From: Gossypium raimondii
Lineage: Eukaryota; Streptophyta; Magnoliopsida; Malvales; Malvaceae
Direction of reading: 5' to 3'
Length of the DNA: 64,000 nucleotides
Assembly (NCBI RefSeq): GCF_025698545.1
Contig: NC_068575.1
Span: forward strand, 62,381,980 to 62,445,979
Every line of letters starts with the position of its first letter. The stretch's first letter is position 1. Under the pieces are notes generated by a model that worked only from the letters and a program-made list of their open reading frames with translations, ran no database searches and had not been told where the DNA came from. Below are positions 12,829 through 24,481 of this stretch, piece by piece. Both the position numbers and the translations under genes were made by a program.

Positions 12829-14559
12829 ATGATGAGAATGAAGACTAAACCGACGGCAGCAACCTTTAAAGGCGGAGGTGAACCGGTTGCACGTGAATGG
12901 GAACTTAGACCCGGAGGTATGTTAGTACAAAAACGAAACCCAGATTCCGATCAAATCACGATCCCACCGGCGCCGACTATTAGAGTTAAAGTCAAACACG
13001 GCTCTATTTACCATCAAATCAACATCAATTCTCAAGCTACATTCGGTAAAAGAAAATCGCACTTTTTTTTTCATCATAAAAATGGTTTTTTTATTATTAA
13101 TTACAGTGAATTAATTATAAAACAACACTTTTTTTTTTGGTTTTTTTGCAGGGGAATTAAAGAAAATGTTAACGGGACCAACGGGATTACACCATAAAGA
13201 TCAAAAGCTAATATACAAAGATAAAGAGAGGGATTCGAATGTGTTTTTGGATATGGTGGGTGTTAAAGATAAATCGAAAATGGTTTTAATTGAAGACCCA
13301 ATTAGTCAAGAAAAGAGATTAATGGAGATGAGGAAAAATGCTAAAATGGAGAAAGCTTCTAAATCTATATCTGAAATTAGCTTTGAAGTTGATAGGCTTG
13401 CTGGCCAGGTAATTTGTTTTTTTGGGAGATTATGTTGTGTTTTTTTTTTTTGTGGGTTTTGATTTATGATGGAAATTATTTTGTAGGTTTCAGCATATGA
13501 ATCGGTTATTTCAAAAGGTGGGAAAGTAAATGAGAAAGATGTGGTTAATTTGATTGAGCTGTTGATGAACCAGTTGCTTAAATTAGATGGGATTATGGCT
13601 GATGGTGATGTTAAATTGCAAAGGAAAATGCAGGTAAATTATAAAAAAAGATATCCCAATCTCTCTTTTTCTTTTTTATTTTATAAAACCCCTCGACCTA
13701 GCGGATTAGGCATCGGCTTGCTGGTTAGGCGAAAACTTTAGGTTTTTCTGTATTCAGTTTCGAGTTTTACTATACTACCTGTATTTCGCTTGATTTCATT
13801 TTAGGCAAAAATATTATGAAAGTTTTACTATACATAATTATTTTATTTTAACTCAAAAATGAAAAAATTAATTTTTGTATATTAGATCAAATAGTGAACT
13901 GATCTTTTCTATTAAAATTTATCTATTTTACTATTAAAATTGATGCGATGCGTGTATTTTATAGACCAATTTTAAGCACTAGAAATGAAAAAAAATTAAT
14001 AGAAAGATTAATTTACTCATTAATCTAACATATTTAGATTAATTTGTCTATTTTTCAATAGAGGAGATAAAATACTATACTACTTTTAATATAAAACTTC
14101 CATTATACGTTTACCTTTCATTTTACATTTCAATTGATTTGACATAAATTTATACTTATGAATGTACTGAATTACTATTTTTTTCTTTAAAAAAAAAACG
14201 TAAAAACTTACAACCCAAAATCATTGGATATGTTGATGAAGGTGAGAAGGGTTCAAAAATATGTTGAAACATTGGATACGTTGAAGATTAAAAACTCAAT
14301 GCCTAACAACAATGGAGGAGGTGAAATGGAAATGCAATCTGAAGACAAGCATACCAATGGGCAAAAAGTAGCCCCAATCCAAGAACGCCGCTATAATCAG
14401 CAACAGCAACAATCGTCGGCAGCGGATGGGGTGGTAGTGACGACAAAATGGGAGACATTTGATTCATTCCCAGCATTAGTGCCGGTCCCCTCGACATCTA
14501 CATCGACTGCCAATAATTCAATCTCTCCGCCGAAGTTCCCTTGGGAATTCTTTGACTGA
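12829..14559 (+). CDS. BAG-family molecular chaperone regulator (BAG1-4 type)
   Basis: Predicted exons are 12829-13045, 13152-13408, 13487-13633 and 14242-14559, giving 312 residues with phase kept at every GT-AG junction. The protein has a ubiquitin-like domain (about residues 48-125; IRVKVKHGSIYHQININSQA, then LTGPTGLHHKDQKLIYKDKE) followed by a BAG domain (about 135-220; EKASKSISEISFEVDRLAGQ to VRRVQKYVETLD). The tail is Gln/Ser/Thr-rich and ends PPKFPWEFFD. This is the layout of plant BAG1-4 proteins, which bind the ATPase domain of HSP70 as nucleotide-exchange co-chaperones in stress responses. The length fits the plant family (roughly 270-340). The start is the first ATG after an upstream stop-rich leader. 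Intron 3 is 608 bp, holds a MITE, and ends in a weak acceptor (GATGAAG) lacking a good pyrimidine tract; it is chosen because it alone restores the KMQ-VRRVQ junction. Confidence 0.9.
13810..14105. repeat. Family A MITE inside intron 3 of the BAG gene
   Basis: The left end 'tatgaaagttttactata' and right end 'tatattaaaacttccatta' pair as inverted arms. The interior matches other family A copies, with 'aattaatttttgtatattaga' words on the left and the complementary 'taatctaacatatttagattaa' on the right. It accounts for about half of the unusually long intron 3. Ends are approximate. Confidence 0.6.
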
Positions 14560-16399
14560 AGCAAATGCCATTTTTATTGTTTGTGTGTGTGTGGATGTGC
14601 TTTAGTGTTTGCCATATGATCTTATTGTTTTCTTCTTCATTCTTTGACGTAGTTAGATTTGGTTGAACAAAGCCCCCTTATGTTTTGAACATGTCATTTT
14701 ATTAGTTTGAATGGGAAAATAAATACGGGGGCTTCCACTGTGGTTCAATTCTACAGTTCCATTTCAATTTGTATTCTCCTAAATTTAATGGTCGCAAACA
14801 ACTATATATATTTTTTATGTTACTTCTGCTCTTCATATTTCTTTTATTTGCATTCTACATTATTTAAATATAGATTTTTTTAATATTGATAGATTTAAGT
14901 TAAAATAAATCTAAATTAAGAAACTAACATAATGTAAAATCTAAAATCTTAAAATTTGCGGATTTTAACCTTGTTTAGTGAAGATCTCATTGATAAAAAT
15001 ATAGATCATATTTAAATGAAGTTTAATTTTTAATAAACCATAATCACTTCCTACTTGACTATAGTTTTATTATCATCATTTATTGTATATGTAAAATGTT
15101 ATATTTATCTCATATTTATTATTTTAAATTACAAATTAGAAATAAACACTATTTCATAAAAAAAATACCCATATTAATTTTAATTAATCACTTTACTAAT
15201 AAAAATAAATAAATAAAACACGATTGTAAATGGTGCGACCAGAGATGAATTAAAGGGGTAAACAAGAGTTTTGGCTCTCCAAAAATAGAAAAATCTCTGT
15301 ACAGCCCTTTAAGAGATGTTTAAATTTTAATTTAATAAGGATCAAATTACACTTTGACCCAAATATGATTTTTTTTCTTAAATTCCTTAAAGATAATATA
15401 ATTATAAATTAATAGATAACAAATATATATTTTTTCACTTATAAAAACATTTTAAAATAAAAATTTTCATGTGTTTATACCTTGCTTATAATGGGGACAA
15501 TATCTACATTACAACAGACACAAAAAGGGGAATTTCCAATGATAGGAAGCCAAGTATCAGAAAAAAAAGTTAAGGAAATGATTGGGTTGAATGTTAAGAA
15601 GTAGGGATATCATTGTTTTTCTTTACAAATGTCAAGTGACTCCAAATTCAGAAAAGAAATGTATAAAGACCTTCCATCTTTGATAGACTTGGTTCAATGG
15701 GTTGGTTGATTTTGAAAGGCTATATATAATGTACCTTTTACCTACTCAAAATAAAGTAAAAGAAGCAAAGGGACCACATTGTAAATGAGATTGAGTAAAG
15801 AGTAAGGTCACTTAGTTTTCATTTGCCTTCTTTTGCTTGGTTAAAAAAAACATGATATATGATGATGATGATTATCATCATTATTATTGTTATGTATCCT
15901 TTTGTATTGTTGAATAAGAAAGGACTAGAAATTACTCTTTTTCTTTTTTAATTTATTTATGTTTGGGGCTTGGAAAAGGGTTAGAATTAGAAGGACCTAC
16001 TCAAATTAGATTAGTTCCAACCTACCAAAAATGCTCCTAAACTTTGAAATATATGTATAGATGATTAAATATTCAAATTGGATCCACTAATTGATTTGAT
16101 TTCATTCAAAACTTATGGAATGCATATAAATAGAACTAAAGAATTAATAAACCAATAAAAACTTTAGAGATCAACCCAAGTTAACTTCCAGAATCCATAC
16201 ATTTACATAATGTGAGACTTGAATCTAAGACTTCAAAATTTTAGAATCCTCAACCTTGTCGTTTAGTCAAAACATTGTTTGCTAACGATGTAAATTGTTA
16301 ATTTAATATGATATACTATAAAATTCATCATTCAATAAAAAGTTGATTAAGATGGTAAACATAATTATATATAATTTAAAAGTTTTCATTTTTGTAATG
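14560..16399. other. BAG 3' region and AT-rich intergenic sequence
   Basis: The BAG 3' untranslated region probably occupies the first 200-300 bases (TG repeat near 14580). The rest is AT-rich with a short self-complementary run near 15860-15885 ('atgatgatgatgattatcat'). No gene is seen. Confidence 0.5.
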
Positions 16400-16690
16400 G
16401 TATAATGTCAAACTTAGGCATCAACATTTACATTTTTTGTCAAATTGACTCTTGTTCTTTTATTTAAACTAAATTTGACTTTTAACCTTTTAAAAGAGTT
16501 ATGTTAGCATGAAGTGCACGTGCACTATTATGCGTGTTGCTACACTAACATCGTTAAGAAATTGATATTTTAGTTAACATTTTGTTAAAAAATAATTCGA
16601 CTCTTTTAAAAAGTTAAAGGTCAAATATAATTCAAAAAAGAATAAAAATCAAATTGGCAAAAGATATAAATGTTAAACATTAAATTTCAC
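16400..16690. repeat. Near-palindromic MITE (family C)
   Basis: The left arm at about 16405-16500 ('atcaacatttacatttttt' ... 'aaccttttaaaagag') is the near reverse complement of the right arm at about 16605-16690 ('ctcttttaaaaagttaaag' ... 'tataaatgttaaacatta'). The loop of about 100 bp contains 'gaagtgcacgtgcact'. It is almost all arm, so it would fold into a long hairpin if transcribed. Confidence 0.6.
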
Positions 16691-18000
16691 GATTTATCTT
16701 TTTAATTAATAAGATTTCACCATTTAATCTATTAATCATTGAACATTAAACACGGTAGCATTAAAACAAATATTATATTAAATTCAATATATACATTTTT
16801 AAAATGAATATACATATTTTAAAAAATCAAATTTAAAATAATTAAATTCTTCTTAATTAAGCCATCCTATCAAACCTATAGCTATTAGAAACAATATCAT
16901 ATATATTTGTGACTTCTCCCATAAAAAATTTCTCCTTTTTTACATCAAATTATTTTCAATCCAACATAGAAACAAAAACCCTAAATAAAAATAATAATTG
17001 ATAAAGTGCTCAACAAGGGAAGGGTACAGAGGAAAGGAGAATGATTACTGAGATGGTTGATTCACTTGGTTGGGGCTTAAAGCCAGAATTAAAGGTGGAG
17101 AGAGTTTGCAGATTGAATATAGAACAAGTATAGGCTAGGCATTCTTGAAAAGTCTATCCTTTCTTCAACTTTTTTGGGTATTTATAGGTGGGGCATCATA
17201 CAATATGGTGTTAATGTGTTGGACTTACCATCTAGTCATTATTATGGAGCTTGTGGGAGCAATGTTTTCAATGGAACAAAGATGTTTGTGACGTGATGGA
17301 TCCTATCATTCATTTTAATTGTAATGGAATAAAATAGTTGAGCTCACGTGATGTTTGGTGACTAAACGACTCCATATTCTCAATAAAAAATCAAGTCATC
17401 CATTGTCCGAATAATCCTCTCAAAAGAGTGAATTCATAGGGGACCACTTGGGTTGCCAGTGGGAGGCTTACTATTCAAACATCTTTATAAACTTACCAGT
17501 ATAATAATAATTAAGAATAGAAAATTGTGAGGAGGAAAGCTAAGATAGAAGTTACTATCAAACAAATCATTTGAGCTTGAACGGCGTTGACATATCTGGT
17601 TAGCATTGCAAGTTATTAAAATAAATAAAATAAAAATGGAAAAAAGGTGGTCATCTAACATCCAATTCAAATAATTATAGCTTGTTTAAATTAAAAAGAA
17701 AAAAAAAAGTTAGCATTCAATATTTTTGTTTAAATCAATAATTGCTTGCAAAATATGAATATATTTAGTCAAATTTTATTTTATTTAATAAAAAGATTAG
17801 TTGTCCCTCATAATTGATAAAGCATTGGCCATCAGGGTAATAATAATTCAATCATATATATCTTTTCAGTACACATTTTGTTTGTTCAATTTGCCATTTT
17901 CTGAAAATTTTGTGATGTCATTAGGATATACTAATAATTAATTAATAAACAAATATATTAACGTATTATGGAGGTTTAGGAGTTGAATTTTCTTTTGCTT
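16691..18000. other. Intergenic; promoter-like minus-strand patch near 17.2 kb
   Basis: Around 17100-17190 the minus strand reads CCCCACCTATAAATACCC, a good TATA context, followed by a CT-rich leader-like stretch down to about 16990. No ORF follows. It could be an eroded LTR or the promoter of an unseen non-coding transcript. I found no target duplication or partner. The remainder is plain AT-rich DNA. Confidence 0.35.
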
Positions 18001-18004
18001 TCTT

Positions 18005-18215
18005 TACTTAAAAATAAGTAAATTAGTCACTGTACATTAAATCAAAAAGTAAGCTGATCATTTTGTCAAACATTGATCTTTGTATATATAACCATTTGAT
18101 TATTCTGTCAATTTTAATAATAAAATTGATGAAATTTTAATAAAATTTTATATAACATACAGAGAATAATTTATTTATTTATTGAATAAAAGAAATAAAA
18201 TATAATTTAATACTT
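18005..18215. repeat. Family A MITE copy
   Basis: The segment around 18010-18060 reads 'taaattagtcactgtacatta', the diagnostic family A left arm. A degenerate complementary right arm ('cagagaataatttatttatt') ends near 18190. Confidence 0.5.
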
Positions 18216-19882
18216 TTACAGAATATCAACATTAATCATCATCAAAATAATGATTCTGATAATTTTGATTTATCGCATCAATTTTCTTTTAGAAAAAAGC
18301 AAGCTACTGATAGTAACTGAAAAAAGAAAGAAATTAATTGATTGAGACGAAGAGTTGTGGAACCGTACTATATTGTTCCATCACCGCTAATGTTGTTGGA
18401 CTTACATGTAATATCAACCTCAAGTGCAGTATTATATTCTTATTTATGAGTTAAAAGGAACTATAAATAATTTTAAATATTATATCAAAAAAAATATCTT
18501 CAAAAACAAAATACAATTAGTGTTTGAAAGCAAAGGTAAAAGTAAAATTGAAGTCACAATTTTTGTTTGATGCAAATCTTAAAATAACGTGTTTTAAGTG
18601 TGCTTGATCTCTGTATTTTCTAAATTATTACAATAGTAATAATATGGGTTAAACTAAAATTTAGTCCACAAGTGAACACATTTTTGTGCATTGAATTTTC
18701 TTGTAAAAAGAATAGAGAATGCAGGCAATGGGTCTGCTCCAATTAAGCCCAGAGAACAACTACTTAAACGGCAAGATGCCCACTTGGTATATTCGATGTG
18801 GGATATCTGCTCCATTTCTTGAATTTCGTTAAGCCCGTTGTTCGTTTTGTTTAGATTTTTAGTTGGGCATGCAAAGCCCAAGAGACGTTTCACAAACCTA
18901 GCAATTTATTTGTATCACTTTTTAGATTATACTCATATATTTGGTTATAAAAATATTAATTCACTCGTGTATCTTTTTGCATTATAATAAAATTCCTTAA
19001 TTAACATTATTGCTCTAACAACTCAAATAATGAGGGTTTCAACGTTTTTAAGCATACAATTTCTTTTGCTTTAGGAATTCAAAGTGATGGTGTTTCCAAT
19101 TTAGTAACACCAACTTAATCTGTGAAAGTATGATCATACCAAAATCATTATATCAAAATACCCATAGGGGAAGGGATGGTGAAATTAGTTAAGATGAAAA
19201 AATCATAAAAAAAAAACTATATTACCTCAATTAGTTTCAATTTAAATATTATTAACTCACCTCCGAGTAAAACTTGCCTCCACCCACTTTCATTCGACCA
19301 TATTTACTTTTAACTATATAAATATTTTCATCCACCCCAGACTTTGTTCGCTATCCTCTTCCATAAGGAACACCCCTTTTTAATATCTTTAGTGGTGTTT
19401 ATCTTTATCTTTTAATTTGAGCTTGATGTTTGTTAATTTCATTTTTCTCGTGGATATACTTAAAAAAAAAAAAAAGGGTGCTGATTCAATCTTTAAGACA
19501 ATATTCATATAAAGTTAAAAGCCACGATTAAGAAATTTAAAAAAAAAAGGAAAAGAAAGCAAAAAAGTGTAATTGTCAAATATTTATATCCTATTTTTGA
19601 GCATCATAAAGGCCCACTAAATCTAATAACTATAAAAAGAATAAGGAGTGAAGCTTGGCCCAACTCAGCTTTAATCCTATTCATATTAAAACCAACATTT
19701 TTCCTTCCACATTTCACACTTTTATCAACCGCCACCAATGGATAAAAAAGTTAGTATTCTAGACCTTTTTATATTCATCCTTGAAATTTTTGGGTTCATA
19801 TTAATCCCCAAATTTGTATTTTCTTCTTTTAACTACGTGTCACGACATCACTTAACTTTAACGCATTATAAAATCTTCTTTT
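18216..19882. other. AT-rich intergenic sequence, no gene seen
   Basis: The short open frame on the minus strand at 18654-18893 has no recognisable domain. Poly-A and poly-T runs are common. Nothing else can be supported. Confidence 0.5.
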
Positions 19883-20149
19883 TTACGTTAAATTCATTGA
19901 ATAAAAAATATTATAACTTTTATTTTTATTCTTCATCCTTATTAGTAACTTTTTGAAATATATAAATAAAGTGATCCCTACTTTTAAGGGGGGGAGTTCA
20001 AAGTTGACACGGATTCGTAGCCCAGTGAGCAGCCAAAGGTGTCTCGCAAATGCAAGATGATGGAGCCATGCCAACGTTCCCGGGTTTGCCAAATACCCAT
20101 CCTCGCCTTTGTCTCCATAAAAGGGCGCCACCGTCTCTGCTGTCGCCAT
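19883..20149 (-). CDS. Doubtful small ORF (88 aa), hypothetical
   Basis: On the minus strand an ATG at 20149 in good context opens MATAETVAPFYGDKGEDGYL, continuing ANPGTLAWLHHLAFARHLWL before decaying into AT-rich codons after about residue 58. The first 55 codons are clearly more GC-rich and codon-like than the surroundings. A TATATAAA on the same strand sits at 20370-20377, about 220 bp upstream. I do not recognise the family. It may be a first exon, with a possible donor near the CTTAAAAGTAGGG stretch about 19985, or a fragment of a lost gene. The opposite strand is also open here, so the coding direction is not certain. Confidence 0.25.
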   Translation of the reverse strand: MATAETVAPFYGDKGEDGYLANPGTLAWLHHLAFARHLWLLTGLRIRVNFELPPLKVGITLFIYFKKLLIRMKNKNKSYNIFYSMNLT

Positions 20150-20369
20150 TATCCCCCCCCCCTACTATTATTCCTTTATCTCTCTATACAATATTCTTTT
20201 TACTGGGCGGTGCTCCATTCTCTGAAAATGACCCTTTGTTTTCTTTTTTTTCTGGAAATTCAACCTCTAAAGTGGTGCTTTGAATGGAAGCAATGCATCA
20301 TCGGATCAGGGATTTATTTGTAGTTATCGCCCTCAATAGTGTTAAGATAATGTCACCCCATCTTATTTA

Positions 20370-20377
20370 TTTATATA
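20370..20377 (-). promoter_or_regulatory. Possible TATA box for the small minus-strand ORF
   Basis: TATATAAA on the minus strand, about 220 bp upstream of the ATG at 20149. In AT-rich DNA this can arise by chance, so it only mildly supports the ORF. Confidence 0.2.
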
Positions 20378-20639
20378 GAGAGATAAATAATGGCAGCCTT
20401 TTTTGCTTTTCAACAGTTGAAAAGGTAGAAAAGAATATTTTTTGTTTGGCTACTCTTTTTTTATGTCCAATATGTGGATCTTACACCACTTACAGGGTTC
20501 TATTTTGATGAAACGAATAACTATGGGGCACAGCACACACAACTTGGTTGCTAATTTCATGGAAGCATTTTGGAATTTATAATTTACTCATTGGTTTTTA
20601 TATATATTGACAAGGGATAGGGGTATCCCGGGGCAAAAG

Positions 20640-21020
20640 TTAAAACAAATTTTCTTATGGATAAATATTAAATTATACATCAATTTTCATATAGTTTCCG
20701 AGGTTATATATTAATTTTAATTTGGTGTATTTGTAAATTGTATCAAAGTTCATATATAATTTTAGTATTTATCCCTTTTTTATATTAGGAGATCATAAAA
20801 TTTATACATGGACTTTAATTTGATGCAATTATATATATGAAACTTTGATTTTGATCAATTGTATAAATTTAAAGAAATAAATACATACATTTATTTTATA
20901 CTAGATTAATATAATTATTTGTGTATGTAATATATCAACGTGCTAATTCGATAATATTGTCAATAATTTATGAAAATTAAATCAAATAAAAAAAATCTTG
21001 TATAATTTTATACAAAATCA
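20640..21020. repeat. Dispersed repeat family F, copy 1
   Basis: The segment contains 'agattaatataattatttgtg', 'aatatatcaacgtgctaatt' and 'aataatttatgaaaattaa', which recur almost unchanged at 22.7-22.8 kb and, more diverged, at 32.4-32.7 kb. The arms 'aattatacatcaattttcat' and the later complementary words suggest a foldback element. Borders are not resolved. Confidence 0.5.
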
Positions 21021-21869
21021 AAATTTACATTCGACCAAAGTTTAAGTATATTATTTTTGAACAACCAAAAATCCAATTTTATCAAACCACATATGAGGAT
21101 GGCCCTGCCTACCCCCTCCTCCTCGGTAGGGGTATAAGTTGTCTAAACATTAACTTAAAATTACATCCATTTGTATTTATAAATAGTGGTCTTCGAACAT
21201 TATTTCGTCAATTATATAAATTTTTAACAATAAAAATAATAAATCTTTTAATAGAAAGAAACGTTTTATTGTAATAAAAAATTTAATAAAAGTAGTGTAT
21301 TAAAAGGAAAAGGGATGTAGTATAACAGTGGGAATTTGGGCAGTATAGTCATGGCACACAAAGGAAACATTGTACAATGAAAAGAGCAGAAGAAAAGAGG
21401 AGTCAGCAGATTCGTGGCCTCACATCTAAAAGAGAAAAACAATATCTAGTAATGAAGAACGGATCTGTACCTTGGAAATTTTTATTCTCTATTTACCAGA
21501 TTTATAACTGTCCTTTAAATCTGTGGGACGTCACATATGTCGCCTTAATTAATTAATGTTTTAATCTTTAATTAATTGATGACAACCAAATAAATCTTTT
21601 TTATCTTTACATATATACTAGATTTTATTCCATTGATTTTAGTTATGTTATATTATGTGTAACCCTATCAAGCTACGACGTGCATTGAACAATGAAACTA
21701 GACTCTAGGTTTAGGATTGAATCAATGATGCTATAAAAAATATATTAACAAGGATCGTAATGTAAATTATTTTAATGGTTAAAATTGGATTATAATTTTT
21801 TAAGAGATTTCAAATTATAACTTATTAGGTAAAAATATTATAAAATTCTTGGATTAAGAGCCGGATCGT

Positions 21870-22075
21870 ATTTTGTCTTTCTATTAAAAAGGAATAAATT
21901 AATCATTGTATATTAAACAAAGAGTCAATCGATTATTTTATTAAAATTATTCATTTTACCATTAAAATTAGTATTTGCATATCAACTGTATAGTATTTCA
22001 TCAACCATGCCAATTTTTATATTTAAAATGGATGGATTTTAAACAAAAAGAACAACCGTGTGACCTCTATTTTTT
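21870..22075. repeat. Family A MITE copy
   Basis: It contains 'aaattaatcattgtatatta' and a complementary right part around 22010-22060 ('atggatggattttaaacaaa'). It is diverged from the other copies and its borders are approximate. Confidence 0.45.
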
Positions 22076-22639
22076 GTTTTGTTTTGAATTAATCTCGGCT
22101 TATTTTCAAATTGATTTTAGAGTTATAAAACTTTGATTTAAACCCTATTTTTATATGAGTAACATGATTATTGACTGAAAGCATATTAATGATTGTTTAA
22201 AGATAAACTTTGGATTTATTTTGTTAATCGTCGTAACTCTAATCCAACGACGATGACGAGTGAAGTGTATTATATAAAATTCGCATGGTTTGCGATCCCA
22301 AAAAAGGCATGAACCTTGATAAATTGCAGGAAAAAAGTTCCAGATGCATTATTTTAAGGTGAGGATAAAAGAATTTGTTCCCTGAAAGAGATGATTAAGA
22401 AGAAAGAATGAGATCCCCGAGGCCGAGAAAGAGAGCAAAACGTTATACATTTAAGTTGACACGGAATTACGGCCACATTATCCAAACATCACTATTTCTC
22501 AAACGGTTTATACTAATGTATACCCAACAATTATCCCAAACCAGGTTTGGTCTCTCTCAACCCAACAGTTTTGGCGGTCTTGTCTCCTTGACTCACTGCC
22601 ATTTTGTATATATATGCATTTATTTCTCTTATAGTTTAT

Positions 22640-22880
22640 AGAGGTATAAAATGCATATGATACGTTGGTGATTTAAAATTTTGATTTTAATTTAATTATA
22701 TTTATTTATTTTAATATTAGATTAATATAATTATTTGTGTGTATAATATATCAACATAAAATAGTACTAATTTGATAATATTATTAATAATTTATGAAAA
22801 TTGAATTAAATTAAAATTTCATATATAAAATTCCACAAAATTAAAATTAATATATATATTAAATAAAAAATTATTGATAA
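22640..22880. repeat. Dispersed repeat family F, copy 2
   Basis: It shares 'agattaatataattatttgtg' and 'aataatttatgaaaattgaa' with the copy near 20.9 kb in the same orientation. Confidence 0.5.
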
Positions 22881-23748
22881 TTTTAATATTTATCCAAAAG
22901 AAAACGTAGCTTTATTTAAATGGGGATTTTTTTGTATAACATTCCAACTCATGAGAGCATCACTCTGATAAGTTCGATTGACTTCCATTACAAAAGGATT
23001 CTGCAAGTGGTGCCACTGCCACCCTTCATCTGAATATGTTCCTTTACTTATCACCCCAAAGATTCTGCTTCAATATATTATTCAAGTTTTACACTTTTTT
23101 CGTATCTATCTTATTTTTATTCAATTTGGTACTTATAGTTGAAAAAAATTATATATTTTAGTATTTAAAATAAAAATATTAGTTTTAATGTTAAATTCAA
23201 ATTTGAGAGTTGGTTTCATAAAATTAATTGTTAATATTATTAACTAATTATAAATTTTCATCAAATGAACTCTAAAACCCGAATTAAACGCTAAAAGTAT
23301 ATAATTTTAAACAAAAATAATCTAAATACTATTTTTAGGAAAAGTGTCAAATTCATACATTAAGCCAACAATTAAATTATCCAAAAGAAATTAATACTAG
23401 TTTCATGCCACTAGCTTTGGTTCAATTTTTTTTTTTTAATATTAGCTAAGAGGATGTGAAAGTGTTTTATTCTTTTAACAGGGAGTTAAGTGAGTATACC
23501 AAAATAATAGTAAAAAAATTGCTTCAAATTAGTCCTTTTAAGCTTTACATGAATCATGCCTCATTGGACCGTGTCTCTGCTCCTGCATCATGCAGTTAAC
23601 TCAAGGAACACTGCGTCTCTTCATGCGTTTCAAATTCATTCAACCAAAACCATTAATTATTAGTTTTTGGTTCATCCTTTTGCAATACATTCAAAGGACC
23701 TAAACTATGTCCACACAATACTGCAAATAAAAGTACATTAGAGTAAAT

Positions 23749-24146
23749 TAGGGTATAACTGACCTGAATTCGAGTACTACTAAGTTTGAGTTTGAGCTCG
23801 ACTCAAAATTTAAAATTTAATATTTGGTTTGAACTCTATCGAATAACTATTTTTAAGTTTAAATTTCGCTCGAGATATAATCAAGCTACTCAAGTTTGAT
23901 TAAACTCATTTATCAATTGTTGTACTCGAGTTTGAACTTGACTCAATAATTAAGCTTAAGGTTAATAATATATATTAGGGGTAATAACGTAATATTAAAA
24001 TATGAAAAACTCGATAAGGCTTGCAAGCCGGTTAAATAAAGTATTATTAAGCTTGAATTTGGTTCGATATTTATCCAATCTAATTCAATTTTTTTCGAGT
24101 AGAACACAAATAACTTGTGAGTATTAATGTCTCATTTACACCCCTA
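23749..24146. mobile_element. Non-autonomous hAT-like element
   Basis: It starts TAGGGTATAACTG and ends CATTTACACCCCTA, so the ends are imperfect inverted repeats of the TAGGGGTGTAAATG kind common in plant hAT-like elements. The flanking 8-mers GAGTAAAT (23741-23748) and GGGTAAAC (24147-24154) agree at six of eight positions, consistent with an aged 8-bp target duplication. The interior has repeated CTCGAGTTTGAACTTGACTC-like words and no coding sequence. Confidence 0.6.
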
Positions 24147-24481
24147 GGGTAAACTGCACCTAAGGTCACTAAACTGTTCAAAAATTTATGTTTGGTAACT
24201 CAACTTCAAAATAAAAACTTTCAAATAGTTTGATGATCATTTTTGTAACATTTTGAAATTAAATGATTAAAATATAAATTTACTAAAAATAATAATAATT
24301 TAATGATGTGAGAATTTTTTTTTGACATAATGGTTTTATAATATTCATATAGTTAATGATATTCTTTTTATACAATTGAATTAAAAAAGAAAACAAACTT
24401 TGAATAACTCCTTTTGTTCCCTCCCTTTACCTTCTTAAGATATACAGTACAGGTGACAAAAAGGGGGATAAAAATGGTTAA

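Noticed and set aside
20010-20110. A possible miR169/miR399-like sequence (CAGCCAAAGGTGTCTCGC)
   Set aside because: Matches to the remembered miRNAs are only partial, and I see no complementary arm forming a precursor hairpin.
20039-20323. Plus-strand open frames near 20.04-20.32 kb
   Set aside because: Their sequence is Pro/Ser/Phe-rich without domains; the opposite strand has a better ATG context and TATA, and even that is doubtful.
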